This document shows, piece by piece, positions 1 to 5,974 of a DNA stretch of 5,983 bases. The first letter of the stretch is position 1. Every line of letters starts with the position of its first letter. This DNA comes from Natronohydrobacter sp. (GTDB taxonomy: Bacteria; Pseudomonadota; Alphaproteobacteria; Rhodobacterales; Rhodobacteraceae): the NCBI GenBank assembly GCA_007116445.1, contig SKIM01000316.1:1-5983 (forward strand), read 5' to 3'. The notes beneath the pieces are model-generated. The model saw nothing but the letters and a program-made list of their open reading frames with translations. It was not told where the DNA came from and did not search any database. The position numbers and the translations under genes were made by a program.

Positions 1-1751
1 CCTGCGAAGACCGGGCCGACCTCGAACAGTGCCATGTCTGCCATGCCGCGCGCCTGATTGCGGCTGGCCGCCTGCAACAGACCCGGCAGCAGATCGGGGC
101 GCATATGCGTCATCTCGCTGGAAATCGGGTTTTCCAGCCGCGTGGCTTCGCTGCCGCCGCCGAACATGGCCGCCGAGGCCGCGTCGATGAAGCTGTAAGT
201 CACGCATTCATGATAGCCCAGCCCCGCCAACGCACGACGTGCGGCGCGTTCGCGGCTCTGCATCGGCGTCAGCACAGGGCGCGTGACACCCGGCCGCGGA
301 CGCGGCAGCGGCACGCCTTCAAGCTTGGTGAGCGAGGCAATCCGTGCAATTTCCTCGACCAGATCGGCGCTGCCCAGGATATCGGGCCGCCATGAGGGCG
401 GAAATGCCTGATCGCCGTCGAGCCGGAAGCCCAGCGCCTCCAGCGTCGCGCGCTGATCAGCCTCGGGGATATCCATCCCCACCAGCCCACGCACGCGTGT
501 CGGGTCAAAGCGGTAGCGGCGCGTCGTGTCGGGGATCGCGCCGTCATGGACCACATGCGACGGCGCGCCGCCGCAAAGATCCAGCACCATCCGCGTGGCC
601 AGCTCCAGCCCGTCCAGCGTGAAAGCCGGGTCAATCCCGCGCTCGAACCGGTAGCGCGCATCCGAATTGATCTTGAGCGCGCGGCCCGTCGCGGCAATGG
701 TGATCGGATCCCAATAGGCGGATTCAAGGAACACATTCACAGTGTCCTCAGTGCAGCCCGAATGTTCGCCGCCCATGATCCCGGCGAGGCTTTCAGGCCC
801 CTGATCATCGGAAATCACCATCTGGCCCGCGCTGAGCGTGTAGGTCTTGCCATCGAGCGCCAGCAATTCCTCGCCCCCCGCTGCGGGATGGATCCGCAAG
901 CCGCCCTGCACCTTGTCGGCGTCAAAGACATGCAGGGGGCGGTTCAGCGCGAAGGTGAAGAAATTGGTAATATCGACCAGCGCCGAAATTGGCCTGAGCC
1001 CGATGGCGCGCAGCCGCTTTTGCAGCCAGTCGGGCGACGGGCCATTTCTGACACCCCGGATCACGCGACCGGCGAAGACCGGGCAGCCCTTCTCTTTCAA
1101 TTCGGGCGCGATGCTCACACTGATGGGGCTGTCGAACGTGCCCGCGACAGGCGTTACAATCAGCGGTTTCAACTGCCCCAGCCCCCGCGCCGCCAGATCG
1201 CGCGCGATCCCGCGCACGCCCAGCGCATCGGGGCGATTGGGCGTGATCGCAATGTCGATCACCGGATCATTCAGCCCGGCATAATCGATGAAGCGCGCCC
1301 CCAAGGGCGCATCGGCGGGCAGATCAATGATCCCGTCATGCGCGTCCGAGAGCATCAATTCGCGCTCGGAACACAGCATCCCGTTGCTGGCCTGCCCCCG
1401 GATCACGCCGGGTTTCAGATCGACGCCCGTGCCGGGTACATGCGTGCCCACAGGCGCGAAGACGCCCACAAGCCCTGTGCGCGCATTCGGCGCGCCGCAG
1501 ACGACCTGCACTTCCTCGACCGGGCCATCAGGGCCATTGGGCCGCGTTTCCACCCGGCACAGACGCAGCCGGTCGGCGTCAGGATGCGGCGCGGCTTCGA
1601 TCACGCGGGCGATGCGAAACGCGCCGAGGGTCTGGACGGGATCGATCACCTCCTCGACCTCCAGCCCCAGATCGGTCAGCGCCGCGACGATCTCGGCGAG
1701 ATCCGCATCAGTTTCCAGATGATCCTTGAGCCAGGACAGCGTGAATTTCAT
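1..1751 (-). CDS. pheT: Phenylalanine--tRNA ligase beta subunit, 3'-truncated by the window edge
   Basis: Beta chain of the cytoplasmic alpha2/beta2 phenylalanyl-tRNA synthetase, which charges tRNA-Phe with phenylalanine using ATP. The catalytic chain is PheS; PheT supplies tRNA binding and editing of mischarged Tyr. My translation of the complement gives 583 uninterrupted codons starting MKFTLSWLKDHLE, a typical PheT N-terminus. Visible in order: EMAP-like tRNA-binding OB domain (about 44-150, with PHPDADRL at 55-62 and SNGMLCSE at 122-129); B3/B4 editing domain (about 215-375, with RPISALVDITN and GIMGGEHS at 324-331, then ARYRFERGID); B5 domain (about 410-485, ending SWRPDI...DLVEEIARI); and the start of the catalytic-like core (from about 520, with LENPISSEMTHMRPDLLPGLL). 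The family is about 800 residues, so roughly 215 are missing, including the C-terminal anticodon-binding FDX-ACB domain. The start is the ATG at 1751, preceded by a weak purine-rich SD (GGGGGTAAGAG). It lies 32 nt after trcR, with no terminator seen between them. No frameshift is visible. Confidence 0.97.
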   Translation of the reverse strand, partial: MKFTLSWLKDHLETDADLAEIVAALTDLGLEVEEVIDPVQTLGAFRIARVIEAAPHPDADRLRLCRVETRPNGPDGPVEEVQVVCGAPNARTGLVGVFAPVGTHVPGTGVDLKPGVIRGQASNGMLCSERELMLSDAHDGIIDLPADAPLGARFIDYAGLNDPVIDIAITPNRPDALGVRGIARDLAARGLGQLKPLIVTPVAGTFDSPISVSIAPELKEKGCPVFAGRVIRGVRNGPSPDWLQKRLRAIGLRPISALVDITNFFTFALNRPLHVFDADKVQGGLRIHPAAGGEELLALDGKTYTLSAGQMVISDDQGPESLAGIMGGEHSGCTEDTVNVFLESAYWDPITIAATGRALKINSDARYRFERGIDPAFTLDGLELATRMVLDLCGGAPSHVVHDGAIPDTTRRYRFDPTRVRGLVGMDIPEADQRATLEALGFRLDGDQAFPPSWRPDILGSADLVEEIARIASLTKLEGVPLPRPRPGVTRPVLTPMQSRERAARRALAGLGYHECVTYSFIDAASAAMFGGGSEATRLENPISSEMTHMRPDLLPGLLQAASRNQARGMADMALFEVGPVFA

Positions 1752-1783
1752 CTCTTACCCCCGAAATGCGCAGTTCTGCAGTG

Positions 1784-2569
1784 TCAACGACCACGCGTCG
1801 ATGCGTCGGTTCCGTCTTCGTCCTCGTCTTCGTCCTGATCATCAGGCAGGTTGAAGAAGCTGTCCGCATCGCTGTAATCAGCCGATTTCTGCGGGCTGTC
1901 CTGATCCGGGTTCAGATCGCTGAAGCTGAAATTCTCCAGCCCGGCGATATTGGCGGGCATCTTGGCCTCGGGATCCCCTTCCAGCGATTGCTCGGTCGAG
2001 ACGAGCTTGCGCCGTTCGTCATCGCTCATCACGCCGCCCTCTGCAGCGCGCTTGGCGGCGGCTTTCTGGACTTCCTTGTCCAGTTCAGACTGTTTGCACA
2101 GCCCCAGCGCCACAGGATCAATAGGTTGCAGATTGGCGATATTCCAATGCGTGCGCTCGCGGATCGCATCGATCGTGGTATTGGTCGTGCCCACCAGGCG
2201 ACGGATCTGCGAATCAGCCAGTTCCGGGTGAAACTTCACCAGCCACAGGATCGACGCGGGACGGTCCTGACGCTTGGACAGCGGCGTGTAGCGCGGCCCG
2301 CGGCGTTTTTCCTCGCCCTCGGCGGCGGCGTTGTATTTCAGCTTGAGCGCATGGCGGGGGTCTTTTTCGCCGCGCTCGATCTCGATCGGGTCAAGCTGGT
2401 TGTTGGCGACCGGGTCGAACCCCTTGACGCCAGTGGCCACATCACCATCGGCGATGCCCTGAACTTCCAGCTCGTGCAACCCGCAGAAATCCGCGATCTG
2501 CTTGAAGCTGAGCGTTGTATTATCGACCAGCCAGACGGCAGTCGCCTTGGGCATCAAGGGCTTTGACAT
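1784..2569 (-). CDS. trcR: Cell-cycle transcriptional regulator TrcR (DUF1013 family)
   Basis: A 261-residue protein I recognise as the alphaproteobacterial DUF1013/TrcR family, annotated as a cell-cycle transcriptional regulator; its mechanism is not shown by sequence alone. The N-terminus (VWLVDNTTLSFKQIADFCGL, 12-31) and a central block (about 105-142, ILWLVKFHPELADSQIRRLVG then TTIDAIRERTHWN) both read like helix-turn-helix segments, consistent with DNA or RNA polymerase association. A basic stretch (EEKRRGPRYTPLSKR, 86-100) lies between them. After about 160 comes a charged helix (KEVQKAAAKRAAE), then a disordered C-terminus ending in an acidic run (243-252). The ATG at 2569 is chosen over an in-frame ATG 13 codons upstream because AGGAGG sits 7 nt before it and the upstream residues (MRIPCARMTGGHV) do not look like the family. 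The protein is intact, with pheT directly downstream on the same strand. Family call is secure; function is from family knowledge. Confidence 0.93.
   Translation of the reverse strand: MSKPLMPKATAVWLVDNTTLSFKQIADFCGLHELEVQGIADGDVATGVKGFDPVANNQLDPIEIERGEKDPRHALKLKYNAAAEGEEKRRGPRYTPLSKRQDRPASILWLVKFHPELADSQIRRLVGTTNTTIDAIRERTHWNIANLQPIDPVALGLCKQSELDKEVQKAAAKRAAEGGVMSDDERRKLVSTEQSLEGDPEAKMPANIAGLENFSFSDLNPDQDSPQKSADYSDADSFFNLPDDQDEDEDEDGTDASTRGR
1814..1843 (-). repeat. 12-nt tandem repeat encoding the acidic tail of TrcR
   Basis: On the plus strand GTCTTCGTCCTC (1814-1825) is followed directly by GTCTTCGTCCTG (1826-1837), two 12-nt units differing at one base. On the coding strand they encode Asp/Glu alternation within DDQDEDEDED, residues 243-252 of TrcR. 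Unit gain or loss by slippage would stay in frame and change tail length only. Confidence 0.8.
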
Positions 2570-2572
2570 GAC

Positions 2573-2587
2573 ATGACCTCCTGTCAT
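2573..2587 (-). promoter_or_regulatory. trcR Shine-Dalgarno inside a 5-bp inverted repeat
   Basis: The coding strand carries AGGAGG (complement of 2577-2582), a near-perfect SD, 7 nt before the trcR ATG; this fixes the start. It is embedded in the dyad ATGAC-CTCCT-GTCAT (plus strand, 2573-2587), which in the mRNA would form a 5-bp stem with most of the SD in its 5-nt loop. The SD and dyad are directly visible. Any regulatory role, such as translational control or a protein operator, is inference, and a 5-bp stem is weak. Confidence 0.7.
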
Positions 2588-2635
2588 ACGAGCGCAAGGG
2601 ATGCGCATGAGTGATCGGGCGCCGGGAATTCGGCT

Positions 2636-2650
2636 GCAGGCGGAGCCTGC
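2636..2650. repeat. GC-rich 6-bp inverted repeat in the trcR/RNase T2 intergenic region
   Basis: GCAGGC-GGA-GCCTGC is a perfect 6-bp dyad with a 3-nt loop. It lies midway in the 141-nt divergent region between the trcR and RNase T2 starts. It has no following T-run, so it is not a standard intrinsic terminator. It could be an operator or a 5'-UTR hairpin, or it could be chance in GC-rich DNA. Confidence 0.4.
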
Positions 2651-2697
2651 GTTCCTCGATTTCGGGGATGAGGGGCTTATAGCCGGAGTCGCCTCTC

Positions 2698-2702
2698 AGG
2701 GA
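2698..2702 (+). promoter_or_regulatory. Ribosome binding site of the RNase T2 gene
   Basis: AGGGA lies 8 nt before the ATG at 2711. The alternative in-frame GTG at 2705 would leave only 2 nt of spacing, so this site favours ATG 2711 as the start and a protein two residues shorter than the longest frame. Confidence 0.6.
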
Positions 2703-2710
2703 AAGTGAAA

Positions 2711-3415
2711 ATGCAAAAACTGATCACGCGCATCTTGGCAGCGCTGGCCGCTCTGGGAGTGTTGTGGCTCGCGGCGCAAGAGACAGGCTGGTCCCTGCGC
2801 TCTGCCGACCCTGAGCCGGCCGCACGAGCGCGCGACACATCCCACACTCACGGCTATCTGATTCTGGCGCTGAGCTGGACGCCAAGCTGGTGCGCGATCG
2901 AGGGTGCGGCGCGCGGGGCCGAACGCTGCGCGCCAGGCGCAGATACGGGCTGGCTGGTGCATGGGCTCTGGCCGCAATTCGACGCGGGTGGCTGGCCTGA
3001 ATTCTGCGACACCCCGCATCCGGGGCCAACGCGCGCGCAGACGGCCGCCATGATCGACATCATGGGCTCGGACGGGCTGGCGCTGCACCAATGGCGCAAA
3101 CACGGCACCTGCAGCGGATGGACGGCGCAGGACTATTTCGATCAGACACGCGCCGTGTTCGCGCAAGTGACCTTTCCCGAGCCGATAAGCCCTGCGGGCG
3201 CAGGTCTGCACCTTTCCCCAGAGGATCTGATGGCACCTTTTCGCGCGGCCAATCCGGGGCTCGGCCCTGATGAGGCGATCCTGACCTGTCGCGATGGCAT
3301 GGCTCAGGAGATCCGGCTATGCGTGACCCATGACCTGATCCCCCGTCCCTGCGACGCGGGGGTGTTGTCGCGCCATTGCCGGGCGCGCAGCGTGCACCTG
3401 CCGCCACGCCCGTAA
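2711..3415 (+). CDS. Secreted or membrane-anchored RNase T2 family ribonuclease
   Basis: A 234-residue endoribonuclease of the RNase T2/Rh/S family. These enzymes cut single-stranded RNA through a 2',3'-cyclic phosphate and act outside the cytoplasm, here most likely in the periplasm. Both signature blocks are present: CAS1 as WLVHGLWPQ (81-89, catalytic His84) and CAS2 as HQWRKHGTC (126-134, with His126, Lys130 and His131). CAS2 usually reads HEWxKHGTC, so Gln127 replaces the common acidic residue. The N-terminus (basic start, then a hydrophobic run about 5-22 ending LAAQE) fits a signal peptide or N-terminal anchor. Eight Cys follow it (61, 73, 99, 134, 193, 204, 214, 223), consistent with disulfides in an exported enzyme. 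Length is normal for the family. The gene stands alone: divergent from trcR and convergent with the kinase. RNA scavenging for nutrients is an inference from the family. Confidence 0.94.
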   Translation: MQKLITRILAALAALGVLWLAAQETGWSLRSADPEPAARARDTSHTHGYLILALSWTPSWCAIEGAARGAERCAPGADTGWLVHGLWPQFDAGGWPEFCDTPHPGPTRAQTAAMIDIMGSDGLALHQWRKHGTCSGWTAQDYFDQTRAVFAQVTFPEPISPAGAGLHLSPEDLMAPFRAANPGLGPDEAILTCRDGMAQEIRLCVTHDLIPRPCDAGVLSRHCRARSVHLPPRP

Positions 3416-3455
3416 GCCTGATGCGTCTCGCGCCGCGTCCTGTACCCTGCATCAT

Positions 3456-3479
3456 TCGCGATGGGTGTGCCCTGCGCGA
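3456..3479. terminator. Candidate hairpin between convergent genes, no T-tract
   Basis: TCGCG-AT-GGG-TGTG-CCC-TG-CGCGA can fold as an 8-bp GC-rich stem with a 2x2 internal loop and a 4-nt loop. It lies 40 nt after the RNase T2 stop and about 90 nt past the kinase stop on the other strand, so it could end transcription from either side. There is no U-run on either strand, which makes a standard intrinsic terminator doubtful. It is the best structure I see in the 155-nt gap. Confidence 0.3.
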
Positions 3480-3586
3480 CCTGCGGATCATGCCACGCCG
3501 TCAGCGCAAGGCGCAGTGCCGTTTGCCAGGATGGCGGCGCTTGGGGGCAGGCACAGGCCTATGAAGGCAGCTATGCGTTCCCCTGA
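3461..3586 (+). CDS. Doubtful 41-residue Cys-rich ORF in the convergent gap
   Basis: An ATG frame of 41 codons begins MGVPCATCGSCHAV and ends EGSYAFP before TGA. It contains four Cys in total, including CATCGSCH, so it has a formal CxxCH haem c-type motif and closely spaced Cys pairs that could bind metal. I do not recognise the protein. There is no SD before the ATG, no signal peptide for a c-type cytochrome, the frame overlaps the 3' end of the antisense kinase gene by 16 nt, and it coincides with the hairpin. It could be a remnant of a longer gene or simply chance in GC-rich DNA, which I consider more likely. Confidence 0.12.
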   Translation: MGVPCATCGSCHAVSARRSAVCQDGGAWGQAQAYEGSYAFP

Positions 3587-5715
3587 TCCCGCAGGCCGAG
3601 CACCCTCTCCAACACGTCCTGCAGCGCAGCGGGCTTCAGGGGTTTGGTCAGGCAGGCGTCAAAACCTGCATCCAGATAGCCATCCAGCTGATGCGTCATG
3701 GCATTCGCCGTGCAGGCAAGCGCCGGCACGCGCTTGCGCGCTGTGTCGCGTTCAACCTCGCGCAGCTTGTCGAGAAGCTGCATTCCGTCCATCCCCGGCA
3801 TCGAGATATCGAGGATCACCACGTCAAATCCGTCGGCGCGGTAGAGATCGAGCGCGGCGAAACCATCGTCTGCCGCGACGACCTCTGCGCCGATGCGCGC
3901 CAGCATCCGTTCCAGAATGATCTGATTTGTGCGGTTATCATCGACGATGAGCACGCGCAGCGGTGGAAGCTGCGCGGCTGTGCGCGCCAGTGACGGCTGC
4001 GCATCCTGCGGGCATGCGTCGGCCCGCGCGACCAGAGGCACCGTGACGGTGGTCCGCGTGCCTTCGCCCAAGCAACTGTCGATTTGCAAATCGCCCCCCA
4101 TCAGACCAACCAGCCGATGGACGATCGCCATGCCCAGCCCGGTGCCGCCGAATCGCCGCGAAATCGACGTGTCGGCCTGTGCAAAAGGATCGAAGATCCG
4201 CGCGATATGCTCTGCACTCATCCCGATGCCGGTATCGCGCACCGTGATGACAAGCTCGTCGGGACTTTCCGCGTCCAGACAGACCTGAATCGATCCGTTT
4301 TCCGTGAATTTCACCGCGTTCCCCAGCAGATTATGCAGGATCTGCATCAGCCGGTGCGGGTCACCGATCCGCGGCGCGCCCGAAGGGTTGCGCAGCTCGA
4401 CCTCGAAAAACAGCCCTCTTTCGCGCGCGCGCACCCGATAGACATCATCGATCCGCCGCGCGAGCGTGGTCAGGTCGAACGGGATTTCTTCGAGATCAAT
4501 TGCATTCGCTTCAATCTTGCTCATATCCAGCAGGTCATCGACAATCGTCATCAGCAGATTGCCGGACTCCTGCAGAACGCGGACCATGTCCTTCTGCGCG
4601 CCATCAGTGGTCGCATCCTCCAACAGCGCGCTGATCCCGAGGATTCCATTAAGCGGTGTACGGATTTCATGGCTCATGCTCGCCAGAAAGTTCGTCTTCG
4701 TCACATTGGCACGATGCGCTGCGGCCAGAGATGCCTCGCGCGCCTGTTCCGCTTCGACCAGCGCCGTCACATCGGTGAGCGCATAGACAACACGCAGATC
4801 GTCCGGCGCGACCGCGTGAATGGGCGCGGCATTTATGGACAGGTATTTCCGCCCGGTCGCCAGGTTCAGGGCGATCCGGTGGTTCTGGACATGGCAGCGC
4901 CGGTCGCGCACCACAGCGAAGGGCTCCTGCGCGGCCGGGACCGGAGCACCATCCAGCCCCGTGATCGCCGGATGCAGCGCGTCATAGGGTAGCCCGATCA
5001 GCGCAGATTTGCCCAGCCCGAGAATGGTGCCGCAGGCATCATTGGCGAAAAACAGCTTGCCGGTATGGTCGAAGACCATGACGCCAATGACATTTGTGGT
5101 GACAATCCCCTGCAAAAAGGCGCGTTCACGGGCGAGTTCGTCCCTGGCAGTCTGAATGTCGCGCATCGCCGCGCGGCGCAACAGGACGGGGCGCACAGCA
5201 TCTGCAAAGACCCGCAGGACATATACTTCGCCCCGCGAGAAATCGCAGCGTCGTGTCACGCTGTCAAAGCCGACAAACCCAAAGAGTTCGCCCCCCTCCA
5301 GCATCGGGATCATCAGAAGCGACCGGATCTGCTGCTGCGCGAGTGTCGCATATTCCGTCGATCCCCTGTCAAGCTCGGCAATATCGCGCAGCAGAATCGG
5401 TTGATTGTCACAGAGCGGTCCCAGGAAACTGTCAAATTCCGCGATCGGCAGGTTCTGCAACCTGTCGATCACTGGCGCGATACCGGGGGCGCACCATTCA
5501 TGCGTGTTGCTGATCACAGACCCGTCGACCAGAAACAGATAAGCCCGGTCGCGTTGGGTATAGGTCCCCAGCTGTCCCAGACAATGTGTGATGACCAGAT
5601 CGGTTTCGGCATCGGCGGCTGACAACAGGTCATGGATTGCATCAATCACGATAGCCTGCACATCTGACAGGCGCTGCGATTCTGCGCTGACACAAGGATC
5701 AGGCACGTTCAACAT
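3571..5715 (-). CDS. Soluble hybrid sensor histidine kinase (GAF-PAS-HisKA-HATPase-REC)
   Basis: A 714-residue two-component hybrid kinase with no membrane segment or signal peptide, so it should sense in the cytoplasm. Domains: N-terminal GAF (about 15-180, with NTHEWCAPGI at 70-79 and RSLLMIPM at 131-138); a short linker helix (182-200); PAS (about 200-320); HisKA with the H-box SHEIRTPLNG (348-357), phospho-acceptor His349; HATPase with N-box HNLLGNAVKF (Asn462, Asn466), DTGIGM (494-499), FDPF (508-511) and GGTGLG (523-528); C-terminal receiver (about 585-708) with Asp592/593, phospho-acceptor Asp636, Thr669 and Lys691. All catalytic residues are present. In such proteins phosphate passes from His to the receiver Asp, then usually to a separate HPt protein; no HPt domain or partner regulator is in view, so it is an orphan. 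ATG 5715 is preferred over TTG 5721; neither has a clear SD, so the start is less certain. The ligand is not predictable. Confidence 0.95.
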   Translation of the reverse strand: MLNVPDPCVSAESQRLSDVQAIVIDAIHDLLSAADAETDLVITHCLGQLGTYTQRDRAYLFLVDGSVISNTHEWCAPGIAPVIDRLQNLPIAEFDSFLGPLCDNQPILLRDIAELDRGSTEYATLAQQQIRSLLMIPMLEGGELFGFVGFDSVTRRCDFSRGEVYVLRVFADAVRPVLLRRAAMRDIQTARDELARERAFLQGIVTTNVIGVMVFDHTGKLFFANDACGTILGLGKSALIGLPYDALHPAITGLDGAPVPAAQEPFAVVRDRRCHVQNHRIALNLATGRKYLSINAAPIHAVAPDDLRVVYALTDVTALVEAEQAREASLAAAHRANVTKTNFLASMSHEIRTPLNGILGISALLEDATTDGAQKDMVRVLQESGNLLMTIVDDLLDMSKIEANAIDLEEIPFDLTTLARRIDDVYRVRARERGLFFEVELRNPSGAPRIGDPHRLMQILHNLLGNAVKFTENGSIQVCLDAESPDELVITVRDTGIGMSAEHIARIFDPFAQADTSISRRFGGTGLGMAIVHRLVGLMGGDLQIDSCLGEGTRTTVTVPLVARADACPQDAQPSLARTAAQLPPLRVLIVDDNRTNQIILERMLARIGAEVVAADDGFAALDLYRADGFDVVILDISMPGMDGMQLLDKLREVERDTARKRVPALACTANAMTHQLDGYLDAGFDACLTKPLKPAALQDVLERVLGLRDQGNA

Positions 5716-5803
5716 GAACAATCACTACAAGAGGTTGCGACTGGAGCCCTGACACGTCTTCACACATTTGACCAAACAAAGAGCGCCCGCCACGGCCACC
5801 CAT

Positions 5804-5816
5804 CCTGTTGCACAGG
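5804..5816. repeat. 13-bp dyad CCTGT-TGC-ACAGG
   Basis: A perfect 5-bp inverted repeat with a 3-nt centre, about 90 bp upstream of the kinase start and about 66 bp upstream of the rightward -35 box. The position suits an operator, but no known binding consensus is recognised. Confidence 0.35.
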
Positions 5817-5826
5817 TTACGCGCGA

Positions 5827-5840
5827 GAATTTAACAATTC
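5827..5840. repeat. 14-bp AT-rich dyad GAATT-TAAC-AATTC
   Basis: A perfect 5-bp inverted repeat around TAAC in a conspicuously AT-rich patch within GC-rich DNA, about 42 bp upstream of the rightward -35 box. It is a candidate regulator site or UP-like element. The role is inferred from position and composition only. Confidence 0.35.
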
Positions 5841-5881
5841 CTTTCCTGCCCTGCATTGCCGTCCCTGCCCCCGATCAGGTC

Positions 5882-5909
5882 TTGCGCCGGGGCGGTCGTC
5901 GACTATAAC
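5882..5909 (+). promoter_or_regulatory. Sigma70-type promoter for the right-edge gene
   Basis: TTGCGC (5882-5887), 16 bp, then TATAAC (5904-5909) match the -35 and -10 consensus well for an alphaproteobacterium. Transcription would start near 5916, giving a leader of about 60 nt before the ATG at 5975. This is the strongest promoter-like sequence in the window. Confidence 0.55.
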
Positions 5910-5963
5910 GCGGCCAATTTGCGCGGGGCCTTGGCGGGCCGAGCGCAGGCGCGCAGGTCAATC

Positions 5964-5968
5964 AGGGG
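5964..5968 (+). promoter_or_regulatory. Ribosome binding site of the right-edge gene
   Basis: AGGGG lies 6 nt before the ATG at 5975. Together with the upstream promoter it supports a real gene start here. Confidence 0.5.
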
Positions 5969-5974
5969 TCCGTC

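Larger units (their letters stand above)
5716..5974. other. Divergent intergenic region upstream of the kinase and the right-edge gene
   Basis: This 259-nt stretch is non-coding by inspection. It must hold the promoter(s) for the kinase (leftward) and for the gene starting at 5975 (rightward). A good rightward sigma70-like promoter and two dyads are listed separately. A smaller dyad TTTG-AC-CAAA sits at 5767-5776. I found no convincing leftward -35/-10 pair for the kinase. Confidence 0.6.

Noticed and set aside
546..1838. Long plus-strand open frame of 430 codons
   Set aside because: It lies antisense to pheT, whose translation matches the family over its whole length. The antisense product is Arg/Gln/His-rich with no recognisable domain, as expected from GC-rich codon bias on the opposite strand.
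1766..2566. Plus-strand open frame of 266 codons
   Set aside because: It is the antisense shadow of trcR, with no SD and no recognisable domain. The sense frame is a clear TrcR family member with a strong SD.
2626..2639. GAATTC and CTGCAG sites close together, resembling a cloning polylinker
   Set aside because: The surrounding sequence is continuous, ordinary intergenic DNA between two intact genes, and no other vector sequence is present. This is most likely coincidence.
2652..2682. Possible promoter for RNase T2 (TTCCTC, 19 bp, TTATAG)
   Set aside because: The -35 box is poor and the spacing is long. A promoter must exist upstream of this gene, but this match is too weak to call.
2705..2710. 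GTG start two codons upstream for the RNase T2
   Set aside because: The SD AGGGA would be only 2 nt away; the ATG at 2711 has normal spacing.
3390..3409. GCGTG...CACGC inverted repeat at the end of the RNase T2 gene
   Set aside because: It has a 5-bp stem with a 10-nt loop inside the coding sequence and no T-run, so it is not convincing as a terminator.
4084..4992. Plus-strand open frame of 302 codons
   Set aside because: It is antisense to the conserved HisKA/HATPase core of the sensor kinase; composition is shadow-like and no motif is visible.
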